Positions 1-7,878 of a stretch of 64,000 bases of DNA are shown piece by piece. Under the pieces are notes generated by a model, which saw only the letters and a list, made by a program, of their open reading frames with translations, ran no database searches and was not told the DNA's origin. The stretch lies in NCBI GenBank assembly GCA_015058215.1, contig SVCU01000002.1:111501-175500 (forward strand), given 5' to 3'. Source of the DNA: Clostridiales bacterium. Its GTDB lineage: Bacteria > Bacillota > Clostridia > Peptostreptococcales > Anaerovoracaceae. A program made the position numbers and the translations under genes. The stretch's first letter is position 1; each line of letters opens with the position of its first letter.

Positions 1-1
1 T

Positions 2-52
2 GCCCACATCCTGGGCGAAGAAGGCATCAAGATCTTCGGCGCAAGAGAATAA
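2..52 (+). CDS. C-terminal end of a gene cut by the window edge
   Basis: Only the last 16 codons and the TAA stop are visible; they read AHILGEEGIKIFGARE. The pattern ILGENAxxLFG is common at the C-terminus of TIM-barrel metal-dependent amidohydrolases (amidohydrolase 2 family), and this tail resembles it, but 16 residues cannot settle the family. The next gene starts 116 bases downstream, after a GC-rich hairpin cluster. Confidence 0.5.
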   Translation, partial: AHILGEEGIKIFGARE

Positions 53-60
53 TCCATAAG

Positions 61-155
61 GCGGCGGCCAGGTGCAGAATCCGGCCGCCGCTGCAGTGCA
101 TTTTTGCGGCCTTGCGGCCGCGCCATACACCAAAACAAGCGGCCCTCCGGGCCGC
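61..155 (+). repeat. Intergenic hairpin cluster, 13-nt-loop element copy 1
   Basis: A perfect 9-bp stem GCGGCGGCC/GGCCGCCGC (61-69 and 83-91) closes the 13-nt loop AGGTGCAGAATCC (70-82). Two more hairpins follow: GCGGCC-TTGC-GGCCGC (106-121) and GCGGCCC-TCC-GGGCCGC (139-155), the last ending just before the ribosome binding site of the next gene. The same 13-nt loop recurs exactly at 35352-35364 on the other strand, with a different stem. There is no T run, so these are not ordinary terminators. Confidence 0.75.
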
Positions 156-168
156 CCAAGGAGGAACC

Positions 169-2133
169 ATGCAGAGCAAAAAGCTTTGGCAGGAAAAACT
201 GGAATCCTATCGGGAGGAAATGGTACAGTCCCTCTCGGAACTGATCGCCATCCCCAGCGTTGCTGTGGGCAGAAAGGGAGACGCTCCCTTCGGCACCGAA
301 GTGCAGCGCGCCTTCGACTATATGCTGGATCTGGCGGAAAAGAACGAGATGGACACCGTCAACGTGGACAATTACGGTGGCCATCTGGAATTCGGCGGCT
401 GGGTCTACGACGAAGAAGGAGACGCTGTGGATCGCAATCACGAAGCCGTGGGCATCGTCAGCCATCTGGATGTGGTACCCGTGGAAGAAAAGGACTGGGA
501 CACGCCGCCCTTCGAAGCGACAGTGAAAGACGGACGCATTTACGGCCGCGGCAGCTCCGACGACAAAGGCCCCACCATGGCTGCATTCTACGCCATGAAG
601 GCCCTGAAGGATGCCGGTTACCGGCCCAAGAAGCGGGTCCGCATGATCCTGGGGCTGGACGAAGAAACCAATTGGATCGGCATGAAGAAGTACCTGGAAA
701 AGGTCACTCCCCCCGAAATGTCCATGGTACCCGACAGCAATTTCCCCGTCACCTACGCGGAAAAGGGCGTGCTGGTCTTTGAACTGGCCGCCAAGTTCGG
801 CAAGGGCCTGCCCAAGGGCGGCACCACCCTGCGCAGCATTTCCGGCGGCACCGTGCACAATGCCGTGCCTGCTTCCGCCAGCGCACTGGTGCGGGCCGAT
901 TCCTACGATCTGATCAAGGCCAAGGCTGCCGCTTTCCGGGAACGCACCGGCTACAGCATCCGCTGCATCGGCCGGGGCAAGAGCCTGGAACTTCTGGCTT
1001 CCGGTACCGCTGCCCACGCCGCACGGCCGCACCTGGGCCTCAACGCCATCTCCGTCCTCATGCTCTTCCTCAGCGAGATCACCGATTTCAACAACGAAGA
1101 CGTGAAGGATTTCATCCGTTTCTATAACGATCATATCGGCATGGAGTACGACGGCACGTCCATGAACTGCGCCTGCACCGACGACATCGTTGGCCCCCTC
1201 ACCTTCAACGTGGGCATCATCAAGGCCGACGAAAAGGCCGCTCAGCTGACCATCAACGTGCGCACCCCTCTGGATTGCGACGACGAACGGTTCTATACCG
1301 CCATCATGCCCATCGTGGACAAGTGGAACCTGGGCGTGGTGAAGATCGAGTTCAAGAAGGCCCACCACGTGCCCAAGGACAGCCACCTGGTGACCACCCT
1401 GATGGATGTGTACCGGGAAGCCACCGGCGACATGGAGGCACAGCCCGAAACCATGGGCGGCGCCACCTACGCCCGGTCCATTCCCAATGCAGTGGCCTTC
1501 GGTGCCGGGTTCCCCGGCGGCCCCGCAAGAGGGGCACACCAGGCCAACGAATTTGCCGTCATCGACGACCTGATGAAGGCAGCCGCCATCTACGCGGAGG
1601 CCATCTGCCGCTTAGCGGAGGCTGACGAGCCCGCAGAAGTTCTGGCCGGAACTGATAGGGAGATTCTTACCGAGGGAAAAGGCTTCGCTGCTTCTTACGT
1701 CCTGAACTCCCTGGAGGACACCGAACGGCTGGGCGCTGCCATTGCGGCAGCTGTCACCCCCGGCACCGTCATCGCTATGAACGGTGACCTGGGAGCCGGC
1801 AAGACCCACCTGACCAAGGCCATCGCCCGTGGTCTGGGCATCGAGGAGATGATCACCAGCCCCACCTTTACCCTGGTGCAGGAATACGAGAGCGGCCGCA
1901 TGCCCCTCTATCATTTCGACATTTACCGCCTGTGCAGCGAAGAAGAACTGCTGGACATCGGCTGTGAAGATTATTTCTACGGCAAGGGCCTTTCCGTGGT
2001 GGAATGGGCGGACAATGCTCCCGGCGTGCTGCCGGAAAACGCCGTCCGCATTTCCATGGAATACGGCATGGAGGAAGAGCAGCGCGTCTGCACCGTCACC
2101 GGCCTCACCCTTGCAGACTGGGAGGCGAAGTAA
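169..2133 (+). CDS. tsaE: Fusion of PepV/Sapep-type M20 dipeptidase and TsaE, the t6A ATPase subunit
   Basis: One unbroken 654-residue frame encodes two proteins that are normally separate. Residues 1 to about 485 are an M20 metallodipeptidase of the PepV/Sapep kind: the metal-binding HxD in GIVSHLDVVP (H99, D101), GRGSSDDKGP around 126-135, the acidic LDEET near 163-167 and a C-terminal GGATYAR motif. Residues about 505-654 are a full-length TsaE with Walker A GDLGAGKT (539-546) and SPTFTLVQEY. TsaE is the ATPase of the TsaBDE complex that makes N6-threonylcarbamoyladenosine at tRNA A37. ATG 169 is chosen because AAGGAGG lies seven bases upstream; an in-frame ATG at 112 has no such site. No plausible internal start with a ribosome binding site is seen before the TsaE part, so TsaE must be made as a fusion. 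tsaB begins 3 bases after the stop. Loss of a stop codon, rather than an old fusion, cannot be excluded. Confidence 0.9.
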   Translation: MQSKKLWQEKLESYREEMVQSLSELIAIPSVAVGRKGDAPFGTEVQRAFDYMLDLAEKNEMDTVNVDNYGGHLEFGGWVYDEEGDAVDRNHEAVGIVSHLDVVPVEEKDWDTPPFEATVKDGRIYGRGSSDDKGPTMAAFYAMKALKDAGYRPKKRVRMILGLDEETNWIGMKKYLEKVTPPEMSMVPDSNFPVTYAEKGVLVFELAAKFGKGLPKGGTTLRSISGGTVHNAVPASASALVRADSYDLIKAKAAAFRERTGYSIRCIGRGKSLELLASGTAAHAARPHLGLNAISVLMLFLSEITDFNNEDVKDFIRFYNDHIGMEYDGTSMNCACTDDIVGPLTFNVGIIKADEKAAQLTINVRTPLDCDDERFYTAIMPIVDKWNLGVVKIEFKKAHHVPKDSHLVTTLMDVYREATGDMEAQPETMGGATYARSIPNAVAFGAGFPGGPARGAHQANEFAVIDDLMKAAAIYAEAICRLAEADEPAEVLAGTDREILTEGKGFAASYVLNSLEDTERLGAAIAAAVTPGTVIAMNGDLGAGKTHLTKAIARGLGIEEMITSPTFTLVQEYESGRMPLYHFDIYRLCSEEELLDIGCEDYFYGKGLSVVEWADNAPGVLPENAVRISMEYGMEEEQRVCTVTGLTLADWEAK

Positions 2134-2136
2134 GCC

Positions 2137-2964
2137 ATGAAGATCTTAGCACTGGAAACCACCGGCCCCCGCGCTTCCGTAGCCTATCTGGATACGGAGA
2201 CGGGCCTGGCCGATCAGCTGGTCGCTCTGGAGGACCAGTCTCACCTGCAGTCCCTGCTTCCCATGGCGGATGAACTGCTGAAAAAACACGGATCGTCAAT
2301 TAACGATGTGACTGAAATTGCAGTATCCAGAGGCCCCGGCTCCTTTACGGGCATCCGCATCGGCATGACCGCTGCCCGGACCCTGGCCCAGGTGCTGAAC
2401 GTACCTGTGGTGCCGGTTCCCACCCTGGAAACCTTCCTCTATAACCTGCCCGCGGAAGCCACTCCCGGCCGCCTGATCTGCCCCCTGTTTGATGCACGGC
2501 GCAGCCAGGTCTACGCTGCCGCCCTGGAATGGGTGAACGGCAAGCCGGTGGAGGTCATCGCGGAAGGGGCCTACTCCATCGAAGAATATCTGGACTTGGT
2601 GGAAGGCTATCTGCGGAAGAATCCGGACCTGACCCCGCTGTTCTACGGCGACGGTCTGCGTCCCTACGGCAAGAACGTGCTGGACCGCTTCGCGGATGCA
2701 TTCTGTGCCCCGGAAGCGGACGAAGCCGTGCTTCCCGCCGAGGATGTGCTGCTGGCCCCCGAAGTGCTGCGCTACCAGACCGCTCTTTCCGTGGCTTTGG
2801 CCGCATTGAACCGGATCGAAGAAGGCAAGACCGTTTCCTGGCAGGACGCTCACCCCGAATATCTGCGGAAGGCAGAAGCCGAACGCAAGATGGACGAAGC
2901 CCGGGAAGCCAAGATCGCCGCTGCCGCCGCCAAGGGCAGTGCCCGCGCCGGTAAGGAGGCTTAA
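2137..2964 (+). CDS. tsaB: TsaB, tRNA t6A37 biosynthesis scaffold subunit
   Basis: 275 residues. TsaB is the ASKHA-fold partner of TsaD in the threonylcarbamoyl transferase complex of the cytoplasm. The N-terminus MKILALETTGPRASVAYL and the motif VSRGPGSFTGIRIGMTAAR are diagnostic. It is about 40 residues longer than usual; the excess is an Ala/Lys/Glu-rich tail from about residue 245. Its start lies 3 bases after the dipeptidase-TsaE stop and its GGAGG sits inside that gene, so the two are probably translationally coupled. The next gene follows after one base. Confidence 0.95.
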   Translation: MKILALETTGPRASVAYLDTETGLADQLVALEDQSHLQSLLPMADELLKKHGSSINDVTEIAVSRGPGSFTGIRIGMTAARTLAQVLNVPVVPVPTLETFLYNLPAEATPGRLICPLFDARRSQVYAAALEWVNGKPVEVIAEGAYSIEEYLDLVEGYLRKNPDLTPLFYGDGLRPYGKNVLDRFADAFCAPEADEAVLPAEDVLLAPEVLRYQTALSVALAALNRIEEGKTVSWQDAHPEYLRKAEAERKMDEAREAKIAAAAAKGSARAGKEA

Positions 2965-2965
2965 C

Positions 2966-3415
2966 ATGGAGGTTCTGTACCGCCGGGCCACGATCGAGGA
3001 TGCGCCCCGCATGGCAGAGCTTGAAACCCTCTGCTTCTCCGATCCCTGGAGCGAGGATGCCATGCGCAGCGAGCTCTCCGGCCTCAACAAAGTGATCTAC
3101 ATCGCCGCCGAAGTGGATGGCGTTGTGATCGGCTACGCCGGCATCTGGGTCATTCTGGACGAAGGCCACATCACCAACGTGGCGGTGCACCCGGATTACC
3201 GCCGTCATGGCATCGGACGGGAGATCGTCAGCCGGCTGCTGGCTTTTTCCGAAGAAGAAGGCGTGGAGCAACAGACCTTAGAGGTGCGCCCCTCCAACAG
3301 CGGTGCCATCGCCCTCTACGAGGGCTTCGGCTTTCAGCTGGCGGGCCGCCGCAAAGGCTATTATGCCGATAACCACGAAGACGCCCTGATCTACTGGCGT
3401 CAGGCAAAGAAATAA
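2966..3415 (+). CDS. rimI: RimI-type GNAT N-acetyltransferase
   Basis: 149 residues with the GNAT fold: the acetyl-CoA loop motif VAVHPDYRRHGIGREIVSRLL (about 63-83) and the C-terminal [23 protein letters not shown] typical of RimI, which acetylates the N-terminal alanine of ribosomal protein S18. ATG 2966 is preferred because AAGGAGG ends seven bases before it, inside the end of tsaB. RimI is regularly found between tsaB and tsaD in Bacillota, which fits here. Other protein substrates are possible. Confidence 0.9.
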   Translation: MEVLYRRATIEDAPRMAELETLCFSDPWSEDAMRSELSGLNKVIYIAAEVDGVVIGYAGIWVILDEGHITNVAVHPDYRRHGIGREIVSRLLAFSEEEGVEQQTLEVRPSNSGAIALYEGFGFQLAGRRKGYYADNHEDALIYWRQAKK

Positions 3416-3420
3416 AAAAC

Positions 3421-3475
3421 GCGGCCGCCAAATTCCGAATCCGGCGGCCGCAGGCTCCGCGGCCCTCCGGGCCGC
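3421..3475 (+). repeat. 13-nt-loop hairpin element copy 2 with companion hairpin
   Basis: Stem GCGGCCGCC/GGCGGCCGC (3421-3429 and 3443-3451) with the 13-nt loop AAATTCCGAATCC. Seven bases on is GCGGCCC-TCC-GGGCCGC (3459-3475), identical to the companion hairpin at 139-155. It lies between rimI and a small gene and has no T run. Confidence 0.75.
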
Positions 3476-3532
3476 ACATAAAAACCCGCCCGTTCTGCAA
3501 TACTAAGAAAAACACTTGCAGGAGGGCGACTT

Positions 3533-3760
3533 ATGAGAAACGGTGCATACGATGACAGAGAACAGAGCTATGGCAGCGAGATGTCGGTACTGGCATCCAA
3601 CTGCGGCGGCTTTGAACGCAGACGGGATTTTTCCGCATTCAACATGACGGATTACCGGTCCTGCGAAAACTGCGCACACATGACGGCGGACAGCCGCTGC
3701 ACCTTAGGGAAGGATACCATTTCGTATGAAGGACGGCAAACACATCACTTTAGCATTTGA
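3533..3760 (+). CDS. Small cysteine-containing protein of unknown function in the t6A operon
   Basis: 75 residues, not recognised. AGGAGGG lies eight bases before the ATG, which argues that it is real. The C-terminal half contains [14 protein letters not shown] (C-x2-C-x8-C), possibly a small metal site; an upstream NCGG adds a fourth cysteine. The first 30 residues are polar. There is no signal peptide or membrane segment. Its last 35 bases overlap the start of tsaD in another frame, suggesting that translation of tsaD is coupled to it. Its position implies a link to t6A or tRNA modification, but that is inference only. Confidence 0.7.
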   Translation: MRNGAYDDREQSYGSEMSVLASNCGGFERRRDFSAFNMTDYRSCENCAHMTADSRCTLGKDTISYEGRQTHHFSI

Positions 3761-4748
3761 GAGCAGCTGCGACGAAACCTCTGTAGCAGTTCTGGCCGAC
3801 GGCCGGGAAGTGCTCTCCAACATCATCGCTTCCCAGATCGATGTTCATAAAGTTTTCGGCGGCGTGGTGCCCGAAATCGCATCCCGTCACCATCTGGAAA
3901 ACGTCAACCCCGTGCTGGATGAAGCTCTGCAGGAAGCGGGCATCACCCTGGACGATGTAGACCTGATCGGCGTCACCTGCGGCCCCGGCCTGGTGGGCGC
4001 GCTGCTGATCGGTGTCTGCGCCGCGAAAGCGGTGGCTCTGGCGGCTAACAAACCTCTGGTGGGGGTGCATCACATTCGTGGGCATATCTCCGCCAACTAC
4101 ATCACCCACAAAGACCTGGAACCGCCTTTCCTGTCCCTGGTGGTTTCCGGTGGACATACCCATATCGTGGAAGTCACCGACTACAACCACTGCACCGTTC
4201 TGGGCCGCACCCGGGATGACGCAGCCGGTGAAGCCTTCGACAAGGTGGCCCGCGTGCTGGGCCTGGGGTATCCCGGCGGCCCCCTCATCGATAAAATCGC
4301 CAAGGAGGGCGACCCCAACGCCATCGAGTTCAAGCGGGTCATGCTGGAAAAAGAAAGCCTGGATTTCAGCTTCAGCGGCACCAAGACCGGCGTGCTGAAC
4401 TACCTGAACATCGCCCGTCAGCGGGGCGAAGAGATCAACGTAGCTGACGTGGCCGCTTCCTTCCAGAAGACGGTCATGGACGTGATCGTCACCAAGGCCA
4501 TGCTGGCCGCAGAACGGACCGGCCATAAGAAGCTGGCTCTGGCCGGCGGCGTGGCTTCCAACAGCCAGCTGCGCTCCATGCTGCAGGAAGCCTGCGACAA
4601 GCGGGGTATCACCCTGTACTGCCCGCCTCCCATCCTGTGCACCGACAACGCCGCCATGATCGGCTGCGCCGCCTACTACAAGGCCAAGGCCGGCCTCATG
4701 GACGACCTGTCCCTGGATGCCAACCCCAACCTGCCCCTGGAAGGCTAA
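3726..4748 (+). CDS. tsaD: TsaD, tRNA N6-adenosine threonylcarbamoyltransferase
   Basis: 340 residues, the normal length. TsaD transfers the threonylcarbamoyl group to A37 of ANN-decoding tRNAs. Visible motifs are the N-terminal [14 protein letters not shown], the metal-binding HHIRGH (H115, H116, H120), [22 protein letters not shown] and the late [10 protein letters not shown]. The start at 3726 keeps the conserved N-terminus with a short leader; a GGGAAGG lies about 12 bases upstream, inside the overlapping small gene. This is the last gene of the t6A set and an intrinsic terminator follows. Confidence 0.96.
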   Translation: MKDGKHITLAFESSCDETSVAVLADGREVLSNIIASQIDVHKVFGGVVPEIASRHHLENVNPVLDEALQEAGITLDDVDLIGVTCGPGLVGALLIGVCAAKAVALAANKPLVGVHHIRGHISANYITHKDLEPPFLSLVVSGGHTHIVEVTDYNHCTVLGRTRDDAAGEAFDKVARVLGLGYPGGPLIDKIAKEGDPNAIEFKRVMLEKESLDFSFSGTKTGVLNYLNIARQRGEEINVADVAASFQKTVMDVIVTKAMLAAERTGHKKLALAGGVASNSQLRSMLQEACDKRGITLYCPPPILCTDNAAMIGCAAYYKAKAGLMDDLSLDANPNLPLEG

Positions 4749-4763
4749 ACCCATTGAAATTGC

Positions 4764-4801
4764 AAGTAATCTCCCAAGTGCCCGGGAGATTACTTTTTTA
4801 T
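4764..4801 (+). terminator. Intrinsic terminator after tsaD
   Basis: AGTAATCTCCC pairs with GGGAGATTACT and is followed by TTTTTTA. It closes the t6A operon. Confidence 0.9.
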
Positions 4802-4887
4802 TACATTCCCGAAAACAGTAGAAGTACTCCTGTTGATGTGTTAAAATTTAATCAAATAAAGCGTATTTACGAAAGGAGGCACACCCC

Positions 4888-5883
4888 ATGAAGACTACCG
4901 CAAAACTTCTTTCCCTTCTGCTGGCCCTGTGCCTCACTTTGTCCGCCTGTACCCCGGCCGAGCCGCCTGTTAACGAAGAACAGCAAGGTCAGCAAAACCA
5001 GCAGGGTGAGAGCGAAGAAAAAGAAGTGCTGCCGTCCCCCGATGATTTCAATGTTCCTTTAACAGTGTTTCGCGATGTAGAGGAGTATGTGCGCGGTGGC
5101 CGCGAAAGTGGCTATGATATTCTAAGTTTAGAACTGGCCGGGATCTTCGAACTGGAAAATGGAACAAACCTGGAAGCTTATAAAAAGGGTGAAAATCCCG
5201 GAACAGTAAAACTGGAAGTGTACCGCTTTGAAGCCGCCTGGAAATGGGACGATGAATGGGTCAGCACGGAAGATACACCGGAAATTACCCATTTGATCTA
5301 CGAAGTACAAACCGGAGAATATTGCTTAAAAGAAAAAATGAGCCTGCTGCCGGAGACCTTGGAAACTTATGTAAAGGAATACTATGCACCGCCGGTACAA
5401 CCGGAGCTGGCTTTTCGCCGGGAAGGTTATCCGTATTGGACAGCTTTGGGTGATGACAAAGTATATTTTTTGGATGAAAAAGATGCTGCGGTAGAAGAAA
5501 TAATTGGAGAGTATGGTGCGGCACATCGCCATAGGTTCTACCAATGGGAAGGCTTTTATGCAGAAATCTATCATGAAGTAGAACCCAAAATCAATTTGGA
5601 TCGAAAATTTTCAACGTTGCTGAGCACGGACTCTTCGGAGTACTATACCACGCGAGATGTTCATGTGGGGAGTACAGAGACAGAACTGAAAGAGGCCTAT
5701 CCTGAAATCATGTTGGTGGATAGTTTCATGTTCCAAATACACTGGCCTGTAGAAACTAGTGGTGATTGGTACTGGTTTGATCACACTGGGAAGTATGACG
5801 ATCGGATGTATTGCGGTGGGATCTTCTTCCTGGTAGAAGAAGGTATTGTGACCGGGATACAAATCAGAACTTGGTGGGATTAG
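4888..5883 (+). CDS. Predicted lipoprotein of unknown function
   Basis: 331 residues. A lipoprotein signal peptide is clear: MKTTAKLLSLLLALCLTL and lipobox LSAC with the modified cysteine at residue 21. A Gln/Glu-rich linker (about 28-52) follows, then a 280-residue domain rich in Trp, Tyr and Glu that I do not recognise. GAAAGGAGG lies about ten bases before the ATG. After the signal region the gene is visibly richer in A+T and less codon-biased than tsaD or acpP. With the next lipoprotein gene it looks like a small accessory cassette, perhaps horizontally acquired. A weak TTGATG-type promoter may lie near 4835-4860. Confidence 0.8.
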   Translation: MKTTAKLLSLLLALCLTLSACTPAEPPVNEEQQGQQNQQGESEEKEVLPSPDDFNVPLTVFRDVEEYVRGGRESGYDILSLELAGIFELENGTNLEAYKKGENPGTVKLEVYRFEAAWKWDDEWVSTEDTPEITHLIYEVQTGEYCLKEKMSLLPETLETYVKEYYAPPVQPELAFRREGYPYWTALGDDKVYFLDEKDAAVEEIIGEYGAAHRHRFYQWEGFYAEIYHEVEPKINLDRKFSTLLSTDSSEYYTTRDVHVGSTETELKEAYPEIMLVDSFMFQIHWPVETSGDWYWFDHTGKYDDRMYCGGIFFLVEEGIVTGIQIRTWWD

Positions 5884-5941
5884 CCTGAAAGAAAAAGGCA
5901 CCCTGTTAAAAGGTTACGTTATATAACAAGGAGGTACTACG

Positions 5942-7029
5942 TTGAGAACTGTAAATAAGCTTTGTATCTTCTTTCTGGTTTTTAGTTTAGTGCTGGTTGG
6001 CTGCGTTCGGGTCGAACCGGAAATCCAGGAAAGAAAGATCTCCTTCCTGGAAAAATTCAACGCTTTGGATGCAGAAAACTTACCTGGTGAAAGCATCATT
6101 GTAGAAATTGCGGATCAGCAGGGACCTTTGCGGATCGAAATGAAGCGAACCGAATTAGAGGGCCGCACGGTTATTGTCCCTGCGCAAGGTCAAAACTGCC
6201 CGGCTGAGTATAACTTTTCTTTTGACGGCAGCAAAACCTTTTTGAGGACGGTAGCCGGCCTGTGGCTTGTGGAAACAGACGGAACTCTGCGGACACTGGT
6301 TTTCGAAGAAAATCGATACCGGGAGCTGCGGGAAGAGTATATCAAGCGATTTCAATCCGATGGACTGCTTTGGATAGGGCCCATGCTCGTCAATGAAACA
6401 GGAAGCCGCGTCATCTACACATCCGACCGAAACACTTGGGAGAAGTGCTGGGTAGAAATCTTTTGTTACGATCTTACAACCGGGAAAGAGATACTTTTTT
6501 CAGAGGTGAAGGCAGAACAGATTCTGCTGGAAGGCTGGCTGAACGAGGAACAGTTTCTTTGTACTGCACTTACGGAAAATGCGAGGCGGTTATTATTGCT
6601 GGAGTTTGATGGAAGTGTGACTGAGTTACAAGCCGAAAGCAAATTCCCATCTGTTTACGATGTCTGCGGGAACCGTATTGCTTATGCCGCTCATTTGAGC
6701 AGCAGTGAAGTATATATTGGCGAGGTCACGGAAGACCTGAAACTAAAGACTCTGTACTTTGGCAAACTGGGGGAAAGCACGCGCCTTCGCCCGGGCAAAA
6801 ATGGTTTTGACCCCTCGGCGAAAAGTTTGCAGCGATCGTGGTGCCGGAAGATGATCCACGCGGGAGATTGATCGCTGTGGTTCACATTGCATCCGGTGAA
6901 GTGGAATACTTGCTCCCTGAAGAAATGGCCAGCGTAACAGAAAGTCTTTGGAAGGACGAAAACACAATCGTTCTTTCGGGCCTGGACCATCAGAACAAAG
7001 CGATTTATACAACAGTTACAGTGAAATAA
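5942..7029 (+). pseudogene. Lipoprotein gene interrupted by a single-base frameshift
   Basis: It begins with TTG behind AAGGAGG and a lipobox (VLVGC, Cys21). The first frame runs 309 codons to a stop at 6871, but its last 20 or so residues look random. From about 6811 another frame reads PLGEKFAAIVVPEDDPRGR and continues in good protein to 7029, ending directly at a terminator. Adding one C to the run at 6811-6814 joins GFD to PLGEKF and gives about 363 residues. The protein has repeated beta-strand-like stretches (FLRTVAGLWLVETDGTL, VEIFCYDLTTGKEI, LIAVVHIASGEVEYL), suggesting a beta-propeller fold. A sequencing error in the C run is as likely as a real mutation. Confidence 0.75.
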
Positions 7030-7063
7030 AAAAAGGCAACCTTTTTAAAAGGTTGCCTTTTTC
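7028..7063 (+). terminator. Intrinsic terminator after the lipoprotein pair
   Basis: AAGGCAACCTTTT and AAAAGGTTGCCTT form a 13-bp stem with a T run. Symmetry allows it to serve the converging cupin gene too. Confidence 0.88.
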
Positions 7064-7103
7064 TGTTCTCGCGCCATGTATTTCTTTCTGCTGCAGTAGC
7101 ACG

Positions 7104-7439
7104 TTACGCCTGCTTCGCAGGCAGTACGGCGAACAGCTCCAGGGGAGCGTCGCTGTCGTTCACGATGCCGTGGCTGTGGCCCTTGGGGCAGTAGTAGCAG
7201 TCGCCGGCCTGCAGTACGTGGGCTTCGCCGTCGTCGGTGATGGTGCCGGTGCCGCCGATGATGTAGAAGATCTCGCAGTCTTCGGTGTGGGTGTGGACGC
7301 CCAGGGAAACGCCGGGGTCGAAGATCAGGTGCAGCATTTTGTTGGTGCCGTCGGTGTAGGACTGCATCTTCAGGATGCCGGTGCCGCCTTTGAAGTTTTC
7401 AAGGTGCTTCCATTCCAGAGCTTTAAAATTGATTTTCAT
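7104..7439 (-). CDS. Small cupin-domain protein
   Basis: 111 residues. A single cupin beta-barrel: motif 1 GVHTHTEDCEIFYIIGGTG (His, His and Glu as metal ligands) and motif 2 AGDCYYCPKGHSHGIVN. ATG 7439 is chosen because AAAGGAG lies just upstream; the longer open frame has no ribosome binding site. Such proteins range from sugar isomerases to small-molecule binding proteins, and the substrate cannot be told. It lies downstream of acpP on the same strand but behind a terminator. Confidence 0.85.
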   Translation of the reverse strand: MKINFKALEWKHLENFKGGTGILKMQSYTDGTNKMLHLIFDPGVSLGVHTHTEDCEIFYIIGGTGTITDDGEAHVLQAGDCYYCPKGHSHGIVNDSDAPLELFAVLPAKQA

Positions 7440-7483
7440 GGGTTCTCCTTTCTGCGCGGAGCGCATCAAGCTGCAGAACTTGT

Positions 7484-7516
7484 AAAAAAGGGAAACCCGC
7501 AGGGTTTCCCTTTTCC
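7484..7516 (-). terminator. Intrinsic terminator after acpP
   Basis: AAGGGAAACCC and GGGTTTCCCTT pair around GCA, with T-rich flanks in both directions. It separates acpP from the cupin gene. Confidence 0.85.
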
Positions 7517-7547
7517 TTTTGCTATGGTAGTGCAAACTCCGTAAAAC

Positions 7548-7778
7548 TTAGAGGGAGTTTTCTTCTACGTACTTTACCAGGTCGCCGACGGTCTGGAACT
7601 TTTCAGCTTCTTCGTCGGGAATTTCGCAATCGAATTCGTCTTCGATGGCCATGATGATTTCTACAGCATCCAGAGAGTCTGCTTCCAGATCCTTCATCAG
7701 GTTGGTGGTCATGGATACCATGGATTCTTCTACGGACAGCTGTTCGACGATGATTGCCTTAATCTTTTCAAAAACCAT
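7548..7778 (-). CDS. acpP: Acyl carrier protein
   Basis: 76 residues, acidic, all helical. The phosphopantetheine attachment motif is EADSLDAVE with Ser35, and [19 protein letters not shown] is the typical helix III region. It carries acyl chains in type II fatty acid synthesis. It is preceded by GGAGG and a strong promoter, and is monocistronic here because a terminator follows at once. The usual partners (fabF, rnc) are not adjacent. Confidence 0.96.
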   Translation of the reverse strand: MVFEKIKAIIVEQLSVEESMVSMTTNLMKDLEADSLDAVEIIMAIEDEFDCEIPDEEAEKFQTVGDLVKYVEENSL

Positions 7779-7828
7779 AATGTTTACCTCCGAAATAATG
7801 GGGGGACTTGTGTCCTTCTTGCTAACTC

Positions 7829-7857
7829 ATTATAGGGAGTATATCCCCGCATTGCAA
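7829..7857 (-). promoter_or_regulatory. Promoter of acpP
   Basis: Read on the minus strand: TTGCAA, 17 bases, TATAAT, about 50 bases before the acpP start. Confidence 0.85.
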
Positions 7858-7878
7858 GAGGAATTTTGAACTTTTTTA

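Noticed and set aside
112..168. Upstream in-frame ATG extending the dipeptidase-TsaE gene
   Set aside because: It begins within the hairpin cluster and has no ribosome binding site, whereas ATG 169 follows AAGGAGG.
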